DNA from: Pseudonocardia alaniniphila
GTDB lineage: Bacteria > Actinomycetota > Actinomycetes > Mycobacteriales > Pseudonocardiaceae
DNA: 64,000 nucleotides
Reading direction: 5' to 3'
Assembly (NCBI RefSeq): GCF_022524485.1
Contig: NZ_JAKXMK010000037.1
Location: 1 to 64,000 of the forward strand
Shown here: positions 9,055 to 16,191 of the stretch, in pieces
How positions within the stretch are numbered: the stretch's first letter is position 1
Layout of the letters: each line of letters begins with the position of its first letter
Made by a program: the position numbers and the translations under genes
Notes under the pieces: generated by a model
What the model was told of the DNA's origin: nothing
Databases searched by the model: none
Seen by the model: only the letters and a program-made list of their open reading frames with translations

Positions 9055-10458
9055 TCAGGCGGCCGGCACCACGTTGTGGTTGATCCGGAACGTGTTGGCC
9101 GGGTCGTAGGTCTTCTTGATGGCCGCCAGGCGCTCGTAGCGCTCCGGGCCGTAGATCGCGGCGGCGTCGCTCGCCTCGTCCGGCGCGAGGTTGTTCACCA
9201 GCCGCCGGTCGCCCCTCCAGGGCTCCATGCCGTCGAGCAGTGCGGCGACCGCCTTCTTGAGCTGGTGCTCCTCCGGCAGCGGACCTGCCGCAACGCCCAA
9301 CAGGCTGTACGGCAGGCCCCTGGTCGCCACGGCGTTGGGCACCGCCGGCTCCCGGTCCCACGCCCCGCCCAGGGCACGCAGTTCGGCGATCGCCAGGGTG
9401 GTGTCGGAGTTCGGGCCGACGAGCTCCACCAGCTTGTCCTGCGCTTCCGCGGGGAACTCCCGCAGCATGACGCCCCGTTCGTAGTAGGGCACCGGGTCGG
9501 TCGGTTCGTTGTGGATCGACGCCACCTCGGTGTACGGCATGTCTCGCACGGTGTCCAGGACTGCCGGAGCCACCGCCCGCAGTGGCGCTATCAACCGCTC
9601 GCCGTCCTCGGCCGTGCCGGTGTAGGCGAACCGCAATGACACGACGAACGCCCCGCGCAGCGGTTCGGGCACTTCGGGCACCGGTGGCTGGCGCATCACG
9701 GCGAACGAGGAGACCATGGTCTCCGGTGTGCCCGGGTGCCAGGTGGTCCATGCGCGCAGCACGTCGGCCATCCGCTCACCGGGGAAGTAGATGCCACCGC
9801 CGTAGAGGCGGGACACCGGGAACAAGTCGAATTCCAGAGCCGTGACCACACCGAAGTTGCCCTTGCCGCCGCGCAGTGCCCAGAACAGCTCGGGCTCGGA
9901 CTGAGCGTCGACGTGGCGCAGTTCGCCGTCCGCGGTCACCACCTCGAGCGAGCGCACATGGTCGGCGGCGTAGCCCTGGGAACGGCCGAGGGTCGGGCTG
10001 AGACCGCCGCCCAGGATGTAGCCGGCGACTCCTACCGTGGGATTCGACCCGTTCAGCGGAGCCAGCCCGGCCTTCGCCGCCTTCGGGATGACCTCGGACC
10101 ACATCACGCCAGCTCCGACCCGGGCCGTGCGGCTGACCGCGTCGATGACCACGTCATTCATCCGATGGGTCGCGATCACGACGGCGCCGTGCGCTTTGCC
10201 GACCATCTGGTGGCCGGTCGTCTTCACCAGGAGGGGCCGATGCTGCCCCGCCGCGAAAGCGACGGCGGCCTGGACGTCGGCCGCGCTCTGCGCCACCACG
10301 ATCGCCGCGGGCACCAACTCGTGATTCAGGTTGAAGACGGCGCGTTCGTCGTCGTATCCCGCGTCGCCCGGCAGCAGAACCGAACCTGCCACCGCGGCAA
10401 CGAGAGTCGCGGCATCCTCCCGAAGGACCGGCGGCAAGGATGAATCATCAAAAGTCAT
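9055..10458 (-). CDS. BBE-type FAD-binding oxidoreductase
   Basis: A 467-residue VAO/berberine-bridge-type flavoprotein. The ATG at 10456-10458 follows AGGAGG, which decides against the longer frame to 10503. The FAD-binding half carries LVKTTGHQMVGKAHGAVV (the histidine region that can bind FAD), then SNPTVGVAGYILGGGLSPTLGRSQGYAADHV and WALRGGKGNFGVVTALEF. The C-terminal BBE motif YERLAAIKKTYDPANTFRINHNV is intact. It oxidises an alcohol, sugar or ring substrate with O2. The usual cysteine for bicovalent FAD attachment is not visible, so attachment is likely single or absent. Substrate unknown. Confidence 0.88.
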   Translation of the reverse strand: MTFDDSSLPPVLREDAATLVAAVAGSVLLPGDAGYDDERAVFNLNHELVPAAIVVAQSAADVQAAVAFAAGQHRPLLVKTTGHQMVGKAHGAVVIATHRMNDVVIDAVSRTARVGAGVMWSEVIPKAAKAGLAPLNGSNPTVGVAGYILGGGLSPTLGRSQGYAADHVRSLEVVTADGELRHVDAQSEPELFWALRGGKGNFGVVTALEFDLFPVSRLYGGGIYFPGERMADVLRAWTTWHPGTPETMVSSFAVMRQPPVPEVPEPLRGAFVVSLRFAYTGTAEDGERLIAPLRAVAPAVLDTVRDMPYTEVASIHNEPTDPVPYYERGVMLREFPAEAQDKLVELVGPNSDTTLAIAELRALGGAWDREPAVPNAVATRGLPYSLLGVAAGPLPEEHQLKKAVAALLDGMEPWRGDRRLVNNLAPDEASDAAAIYGPERYERLAAIKKTYDPANTFRINHNVVPAA

Positions 10459-10839
10459 GACATACCTCCTGTTGCTGATGCGGATATCTCGGAGCGAAGA
10501 CAACCGGGCAGGCCCGGAAGACTTCCGACTCCACGTGGTTACGCAGGTCCGACGAGCGACCGAACTGCCGTCCGGAGAATGACCAAGAGGGCCGGGTCAC
10601 ACTTCTCTGATGAGTGGCAATCAGACAGATCGGAGCGGGGATACCGCATGTGGTCGGCTTGCTGGTCGACCAGAAGAGGAGCGTCCGCTCTCGAGGCCGG
10701 ACCACGGCCGCCGAAGAAATCCTGAAGTCCCTCGCGCGATTTCGTCGGCGAAATCTGGCCGGATCATGTCGGGCGCCACGCCCGGCTGACGGTCCGGCCC
10801 CCTGCGTGCGCTGGTCGGTAATCGCAGGCTGCCACGCGG

Positions 10840-10978
10840 GTCGGGAGCTGGTGGTGGGCAGCTGCACCGTGCGGCCGGCATGGCCGGGGGTGTCGAGCTC
10901 CCCGCGTGGGAGATCCCAGGTGGGCGGGACCCGTCAGGCGCCCGGAACGAGAACGAGTGGGGGCCGCTGTGTAGTCAT
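10840..10978 (-). pseudogene. Alpha/beta hydrolase N-terminal remnant with in-frame TGA
   Basis: From an ATG at 10976-10978, preceded by AGAGGAAC, the frame reads MTTQRPPLVLVPGA-stop-RVPPTWDLPRGEL and then GHAGRTVQLPTTSS. Intact alpha/beta hydrolases begin almost identically with VLVPGAW, so the TGA at 10934-10936 most likely replaces the conserved TGG. After about residue 45 the frame no longer resembles a hydrolase, so the gene is also truncated. A dyad lies 41 nt upstream of the start, where an operator would be expected. Confidence 0.6.
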
Positions 10979-11018
10979 GATGTTCCTCTCTGGAGTCGTC
11001 GGGCGTCTCGGACGTATA

Positions 11019-11037
11019 TTACAGTACTTGAGTGTAA
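11019..11037. promoter_or_regulatory. TTACA-N9-TGTAA inverted repeat
   Basis: Perfect 5-bp arms TTACA (11019-11023) and TGTAA (11033-11037), extended on both sides by a partly matching GTATA/GTATC. The sequence is distinctly AT-rich for this window. It sits 41 nt upstream of the broken hydrolase and about 500 nt upstream of the divergent EthR-like repressor, so it may be that repressor's operator. Confidence 0.4.
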
Positions 11038-11542
11038 CGTATCTTGGCGTCGCCGGCTGGTGTCTCAGTGACGGTGTGAGCAGCGGCTGGTGGTGACGTA
11101 TCTCGATCGGGCGCCGGAGCTCGGGTAGTCCTACGTCTTGCGTGGAAGATCATCCGTGGGATGGTTTGCGCGGGAGGTGGCATTGGCTCGACATTTGTCT
11201 ATGCGCTACGAGCAAATCGCCCACCGCGTACAATGCGTAAGCCAGGAGCAGGAACGGCTCCAAAAGTATCCTGGCTGAGTGTGACCCACTTTTCGCCGAT
11301 GGCCGAGAACTGCCGCGTCCATACTTGACATCCCGCAAACCGGGTTGACACACTGTCAATGGCGACGGGGCCGACGCCGGCGATCTGCCCGGAGGGTTGA
11401 GCGTCGTATCAGGCTAATCTTCGGATGCTCGTCGAGCATCTCTTCATGTTTGCCTCAGAGTTCGGGCCGTGGCGACAGTCAGTGGCCAATATGTGAGCGC
11501 CAGTCGTAGTTTGCGCTCTTTCTCGCAACGCGGAGCGCGCCC

Positions 11543-12229
11543 ATGGAGACCCTGATGAACATGATAGGTCGAGGTGCACAACGGCGTCGATCGCGCGCCC
11601 CGCGTCCGTCGGGCGCCGACCGTGAGAAAGCAATAGTCTCCACCCTGAGGGCACTCCTTGACCATAAGAATATCTATGATATCTCGATAGGTGACCTGGT
11701 CCAGGCCGCAGGAATCACTCGGCAAGGCTTCTACTTCTACTTCGCCTCGAAAGAAGCCGCGCTCGTCTCACTCTTCGGTCAGGTGCTCGATGAAGTTGTC
11801 GAAGACTACAAGGCGCGTATCGACCAGCTGGAATCCGACGATCCGGTAGTGGTGTGGCGCAACTCGATCGGAGTGCCACTGGCGACGATCCTGCGTAATC
11901 GAAATGTCTTTCTTGCCGCCAACCAGATGCGAGAAGCGAGTCCCGAGATCCGGCGGGTGTGGGACGGAATGATCGAGTACTGGGTTGATCGAGCCGCCCG
12001 GCGTATTCGCGCCGAGCAGCAGCGGGGAGCGGCCCCGTCGGATATATCCCCCGAGGAGCTGGCAATGTCTCTCAATCTGATGAACGAACGCGCAACCTTG
12101 GCCGTCTGTGCGAACTCGGGCCCGCGACACGATGCATCGGAACTAACCGAGGCTCTATTGAGAGTGTGGATCCGCAGCATCTATCTGACGACTCGGCCCG
12201 TCTTCTTTTCGGAATGCCCGCCGGCGTGA
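11543..12229 (+). CDS. EthR-like TetR-family repressor
   Basis: A 228-residue TetR-family protein with clear resemblance to mycobacterial EthR: RPSGADREKAIVSTLRALL, DISIGDLVQAAGITRQGFYFYFASKEAAL in the helix-turn-helix, GAAPSDISPEELAMSLNLMNERATLA in the ligand domain and VWIRSIYLTT at the end. EthR represses a Baeyer-Villiger monooxygenase, but no such gene is adjacent. The only candidate target is the broken hydrolase to the left, divergently placed. Codon use is lower in GC than in most genes here (runs such as AAGAATATCTATGATATC), which suggests horizontal acquisition. Start at the first ATG, with GGAGCG upstream; two further in-frame ATGs follow within seven codons. Confidence 0.85.
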   Translation: METLMNMIGRGAQRRRSRAPRPSGADREKAIVSTLRALLDHKNIYDISIGDLVQAAGITRQGFYFYFASKEAALVSLFGQVLDEVVEDYKARIDQLESDDPVVVWRNSIGVPLATILRNRNVFLAANQMREASPEIRRVWDGMIEYWVDRAARRIRAEQQRGAAPSDISPEELAMSLNLMNERATLAVCANSGPRHDASELTEALLRVWIRSIYLTTRPVFFSECPPA

Positions 12230-12659
12230 GGGCCCCCGACACTGCGGTGCCCGGGTACGTGCCGTGCGAGCGGCGGCCGAGGACGCGGAAGGTGCCCGCC
12301 TTCCGCACTCCGACGACGGATGCGGCCCTCGCAGTTCGAGGGGTCTGCGAGAGCCGCATCCGGAGCAACACGGCGCCCGTCTGTCCGGTGCGGGAAGACC
12401 GCGAACCAGCGGGCGAGAGCGTCCACTCGGCGGAGATTCTCCGCAGAGACCTCACGAGCGCGACAGTCGCGAACGTCGCCCGGGGAACATGACCGTGCGC
12501 GCCCGCGAGGTCGGTGGCGATCGGAGTCACATGGTCGTGCGAGCAGCGCGAGAACAGCCGTTCCCGGCCGCTGTCGCGGCGCAGCGGTGGGGGAGGTCTC
12601 AGACCGCGCCTGCGCTCCTCGCTCCTCGCTCCTCGGGGATCGTCCATAGGATCGTCTCC
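12230..12659. other. Non-coding gap with a long hairpin
   Basis: Besides the hairpin at 12317-12362 I see no gene. Open frames on both strands are arginine-rich and lack ribosome sites. Confidence 0.45.
12317..12362. terminator. 18-bp hairpin, probable terminator of the EthR-like gene
   Basis: Left arm 12317-12334 (CGGATGCGGCCCTCGCAG) pairs with 12345-12362 with a single mismatch around a 10-nt loop. It lies about 90 nt after the regulator's stop codon. No U tract follows, as is usual for actinobacterial terminators, so it may act bidirectionally. Confidence 0.6.
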
Positions 12660-13382
12660 ATGAGTATCGTGCCTGCGGCCATCGCCGAGGATCTTGCGCC
12701 CACAGGCACCCTGCGGGCCGCGATCAATCTGGGTAATCCGGTGTTGGTCCAGGGGACGCCGACGGCGCCGACCGGCGTGACGGTCGACATCACGCGTGAG
12801 TTGGGCTCGAGGCTGGGGCTCCCGGTAGAGCTCGTCTGCTTCGATGCGGCGCGGAAGTCGTTCGAGGCGATGGCAGCGGGGCGGGCTGACATCTGCTTCC
12901 TGGCCATCGAGCCTGTGCGGGCGGCAGAGGTCGCTTTCACCGCGCCGTACGTCGTGATCGAGGGGGTGTTCGTCGTGCCCCGGGACTCGGTCATCTCGAC
13001 GAGGGCGGACGTCGATCGTGACGGGGTGCGTATCGGTGTCAACGAGGGGTCTGCCTACGACCTGTTTCTGTCCCGCACCCTTCAGCACGCGCGAACGGTG
13101 CCCGTTGACGACGGGGTCGACGTGTTCCGTGACCTGGGTCTGGAGGTCGCCGCCGGCATCAAGCAGCCGATGATCGAGTACGTCAGCAGCCATCCCGAGT
13201 TTCGTCTGATCGAGGGTCGGTTCATGGAGATCCGGCAGGCGTTGGGTACGACCAGGACCCGCGGCCCGGAGACCGTGCAGTTCCTCCGGGCTTTCATCGA
13301 GGATCTGAAAGCGAGCGGATTCATCGCTGATGCGCTCCGGCGCGCGAATCAGCCGGACGCGACCGTCGCCCCACCCGGTTGA
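12660..13382 (+). CDS. Periplasmic-binding-protein-like protein without signal peptide
   Basis: A 240-residue protein of the SBP_bac_3 (amino-acid-binding) fold: GTLRAAINLGNPVLVQ at the start, VDITRELGSRLGLPVELV, then RADICFLAIEPVRAAEVAFTAPYVVIEGVFVV and DGVRIGVNEGSAYDLFLSR. The ATG at 12660 is the best start. No lipobox or signal peptide precedes the mature-like sequence and there is no neighbouring permease or ATPase, so it is an orphan and probably cytoplasmic. It could be a sensor-like or enzyme-like derivative (cyclohexadienyl dehydratase has this fold). Binding of a small amino acid or carboxylate is an inference. Confidence 0.8.
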   Translation: MSIVPAAIAEDLAPTGTLRAAINLGNPVLVQGTPTAPTGVTVDITRELGSRLGLPVELVCFDAARKSFEAMAAGRADICFLAIEPVRAAEVAFTAPYVVIEGVFVVPRDSVISTRADVDRDGVRIGVNEGSAYDLFLSRTLQHARTVPVDDGVDVFRDLGLEVAAGIKQPMIEYVSSHPEFRLIEGRFMEIRQALGTTRTRGPETVQFLRAFIEDLKASGFIADALRRANQPDATVAPPG

Positions 13383-13515
13383 CCGCCCACTTCGCCGGCT
13401 CCGGGATCGGCACGGCCGTTCCCACGTCCGCCGCGCAGGTCGAGCAACGGCTCGCCGAGCGCGGCGTGGCCTGACCCGGCCGGTCGATCGACTCGAGTCA
13501 GATCGCCGCACCGGC

Positions 13516-13605
13516 GACGAACGCGCTGAGCGTGGCCGGGACAGTGATCCACGCCGATCACGGGGCCTGGGTGTTCCGACGGGCCGGCCGTGACGACCAC
13601 GGCAA
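13516..13605 (+). pseudogene. Possible IS3-family transposase fragment
   Basis: One frame reads ALSVAGTVIHADHGAWVFRR. IS3-type transposases of actinobacteria carry a very similar segment (GTVIHADHGVQFTSWAF) around a catalytic Asp of the integrase core. Here the middle is deleted and nothing else of the element remains, so this is at most a scar. It lies just outside the 3' end of the neighbouring luciferase-like gene. Confidence 0.35.
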
Positions 13606-13625
13606 CTTCGGAGCGAAGGTCGCGA

Positions 13626-14615
13626 TCAGCCGGTCGCGGCGTCGAGGAACCTCTCGAGCTCGGCCCGGGGGTCGGGCCCGCATGGTTGGAACACGATCTC
13701 GGTGACGCCCTTCGAGGCGAACTCGTCGAGGCGATGCCGGACCTGATCACGAGTGCCGCTGATCGTCACGTCCCGAAGGATCGCGTGACCGCCGGCGTCC
13801 CATGCCGCTTGATCGGCTTCACCGATCTCGACGCAGTGACCCGCGTGAACCGCGAGGTGGCGTCGATCGTCGGGAGTCCTGTTCACCACGTCCATCGACT
13901 CCGCACCGCCCGGCAGGCCTTGCACGGCGGCGGGCCCCCCGAACTCGTAGGCCCCGTGATAGGCCAACGCCCACCCCGGGCCGGCGGCGAGCCGGGCGTG
14001 TTCGGAGTCGGTGGCCTCTCCCTCGTCGAGCACCGTCCCCCACACGAGGTTGGGCACCCACGAGTACTCGTTGACGAACGGGGGCAGCTGAAGAGTCACG
14101 TACAGCCCGTCGCCGAGTTCCTTGGCCACCTTGTGGCCCTTGGGACCCAGCGCGCCGACCAGGATGGGGACGTCGACCGGGCGTGCGGGCGCATGCCCAT
14201 CGGGATGCAGCATCTGCATCTGCGCCCCCTCCCACTCCACGACCTCGCCCTGCAACAGCCCGCGGTACGCGCGGATGTACGACTCCATGTACGCCCATGT
14301 GATTGCGCGGTATCCCATCGCGCGGCGGCCGGTGAACCCCGTGCCGAAGGCGATCGAGACACGACCCGGAGCGAGCGCGGCGAGGGTGGCGGTGGCCGCA
14401 GCGTTGACCATCGGGTGTCGCAAGCTGGGAACCAGCACACCCGGACCGAGACCGATCCGCTCGGTTCGTTCGGCGGCCAGCGCCAGGGTCATCCACACGT
14501 CCGGGCTCTGCTGGGGCGTGTCGTAGACCCACGCTCGCGCGTATCCCAGTTGCTCGGCCAGGGCAATGTTGTCAGGGGAGTCCAGTGCAGTCGGAAAAGC
14601 GCAAGACACCTCCAT
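13626..14615 (-). CDS. LLM-class flavin-dependent oxidoreductase
   Basis: A 329-residue luciferase-like enzyme. Start at the ATG 14613-14615 because CGGAGGCTCC lies seven bases upstream (an ATG six codons earlier lacks one). MEVSCAFPTALDSPDNIALAEQLGYARAWVYDTPQQSPDVWMTLALAAERTERIGLGPGVLVPSLRHPM is typical of the methylene-tetrahydromethanopterin-reductase-like F420 branch, and GRVSIAFGTGFTGRRAMG is the barrel loop. Substrate unknown. The SMP-30 lactonase gene lies just upstream on the same strand, 80 bp apart, so the two may form a short catabolic operon. Confidence 0.87.
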   Translation of the reverse strand: MEVSCAFPTALDSPDNIALAEQLGYARAWVYDTPQQSPDVWMTLALAAERTERIGLGPGVLVPSLRHPMVNAAATATLAALAPGRVSIAFGTGFTGRRAMGYRAITWAYMESYIRAYRGLLQGEVVEWEGAQMQMLHPDGHAPARPVDVPILVGALGPKGHKVAKELGDGLYVTLQLPPFVNEYSWVPNLVWGTVLDEGEATDSEHARLAAGPGWALAYHGAYEFGGPAAVQGLPGGAESMDVVNRTPDDRRHLAVHAGHCVEIGEADQAAWDAGGHAILRDVTISGTRDQVRHRLDEFASKGVTEIVFQPCGPDPRAELERFLDAATG

Positions 14616-14695
14616 GAGGAGCCTCCGTTCCACAGATCGGAAGGGTGCTACGGACCGTCGGTCTGGAGCACCCGAAGATGGTCGGTGGTCGACGA

Positions 14696-15604
14696 TCAGG
14701 GCAACTCTGCGTGGGGAACGTCCACACGGACAGCCATGAGCTGTGCCTCACGAACTGGCCGGCGCTCGTGCTCGGGAAAAGAAGGAGCAGCGCACAGGAA
14801 GAGGGTGCAGCCGTCGTCACCGCCGAGCATGCAGGCGAAGACCCCGAGCCCGGTCGCGATCTCGTCGAGGATCGCGCCGCCCTCCTGCACCCGGATCACA
14901 CGAGCGTTGAGGGCGTCAGCCACCCAGATCGCACCCTCCGCGTCTGCACAGATGCCATCAGGACCGACCTGGAGCTGCTCGACGGCCTCTCCGACGTCCT
15001 CGGTCTGCGGCGGTTCACCGAACTGGGCCCACACGCGCCGATTGCTCAGTCCGCCGTCCTCGGCGATGTCGAACGCGGTCAGCCGCCCGGCGAACGTCTC
15101 CGCCACGACCAGCACATTCCCGCCGAGGATCACCATGCCGTTCGGAAATCCCAGGTCGTCGGCCACGGTGACCACAGTCCCGTCCGTGTCGACTCGCGTG
15201 AGCGTGGTGTAGCGCAACGGGGCCCCGCCCATGAGGTCGAAGCCGAAGTCGCCCACGAAGGCACGTCCGCGATCGTCGACGACCATGTCGTTGAGCACCC
15301 CCGAGACCGCGCCGGACAGATCGGCGTGCTCGGCGAGCGACCCTGACTCATCGCGCACCAGGATCCGATGATCACGCATCGACACGATGAGCGCGCGCCC
15401 GTCGGGAAGGAAGCCGATCCCGGAAGGTTGGCCCGGCACCTCGGCCACGACCTCGACGTGACCGCGACCGTCGGTCGCCACAACCTGGTTGGTGTAGAAG
15501 TCGGAGACCCACAGCCGGCCGTCATGCCACCGCGGACACTCCAGGAAGGAGTATCCGTCCAGCACGACCGTCATCTCACGAGTCGACGGCGCACCTTGTC
15601 CCAT
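14696..15604 (-). CDS. SMP-30/gluconolactonase-family protein
   Basis: A 302-residue six-bladed beta-propeller lactonase. The ATG at 15602-15604 with GAGGT upstream was chosen; the open frame runs to 16009 but that part is arginine-rich and not protein-like. Typical elements are VLDGYSFLECPRWHDGRLWVSDFY (the metal-binding Glu is in LECPRW), SGVLNDMVVDDRGRAFVGDFGFD (metal-binding Asn in LND) and GPDGICADAEGAIWVADA (metal-binding Asp). These enzymes hydrolyse sugar or other lactones with a divalent cation. Partner of the downstream LLM oxidoreductase by position. Confidence 0.88.
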   Translation of the reverse strand: MGQGAPSTREMTVVLDGYSFLECPRWHDGRLWVSDFYTNQVVATDGRGHVEVVAEVPGQPSGIGFLPDGRALIVSMRDHRILVRDESGSLAEHADLSGAVSGVLNDMVVDDRGRAFVGDFGFDLMGGAPLRYTTLTRVDTDGTVVTVADDLGFPNGMVILGGNVLVVAETFAGRLTAFDIAEDGGLSNRRVWAQFGEPPQTEDVGEAVEQLQVGPDGICADAEGAIWVADALNARVIRVQEGGAILDEIATGLGVFACMLGGDDGCTLFLCAAPSFPEHERRPVREAQLMAVRVDVPHAELP

Positions 15605-16191
15605 CGTGACCTCGAATCCGTTTTGTCGTCGTTGGCAAATCGGAAGTGCCGCGCCGGAGTAGTTTGCAGAACAACTACGCCCGCTGCCAGTCCCGCCTCG
15701 AGTAGGCGGCGGCTCGCAACGGGGGAAATCGGCAGATAGCGCCCGGCCGGCGTCTCGAACCCCGGTTCGCACTCCCGCCGGATGCCGGGCCGCTCGAAGT
15801 AACCAGCCCACCTGGCGGGGTGCTGCCGTCGCGCCGCACTCGACCTGCTCCCACGATGACGGTTCTCCGCAGCACCTCGAAGGGCCGCTGACCGAAGGGT
15901 GAGGAGATCGACCGGGACTCCGCCCACATCGAGTGGAAGCAGTAGCTGCAGCAGGCTGTGATCGTGCCGGCCGGCCTGGGTCACGCGGGGTGGCTGGAGC
16001 TACGGCCACCGGGGGCCGCCGCGGCCCTCGCCCGAGATCAACTCAGTGGGTTCTCCCAGTAGGTCCACAGGTGATTCCGATCTTTCGGCGCCACGCTCCG
16101 CGTCGCTCCGCGGTGATCGTGGGAGACCTGTTCGAGGAGGACGTCATGCTGAGTTGTGATCTACGTTCGGTCGAGGCGCTGCGTGAGCGAG
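15605..16191. other. Intergenic region upstream of the efflux operon
   Basis: About 590 bp. A minus-strand frame (15571-15984) contains a mildly protein-like stretch but has no ribosome site and overlaps the lactonase start, so it is not called. A strong GAGGAGGA followed by ATG at 16146 lies near the right end but opens a different frame from the efflux gene. Confidence 0.4.

Larger units (their letters stand above)
10459..11542. other. Long intergenic region with a broken hydrolase and a dyad
   Basis: About 1.1 kb with no intact gene. It holds an alpha/beta hydrolase remnant starting at 10978 and an inverted repeat at 11019-11037. The segment 11140-11400 has lower GC and no convincing frame on either strand. 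It looks like decayed or transferred DNA leading into the EthR-like gene. Confidence 0.5.

Noticed and set aside
11150..11400. Possible transposase or membrane-protein remnant in the lower-GC gap
   Set aside because: Frames on both strands are short and without recognisable motifs; not enough to call.
12072..13511. Long minus-strand frame opposite the binding-protein gene
   Set aside because: Arginine-rich shadow; the opposite strand encodes an SBP fold with normal composition.
15571..15984. 137-codon minus-strand frame between lactonase and efflux operon
   Set aside because: No ribosome site, overlaps the lactonase start, no recognisable family; left in the intergenic description.
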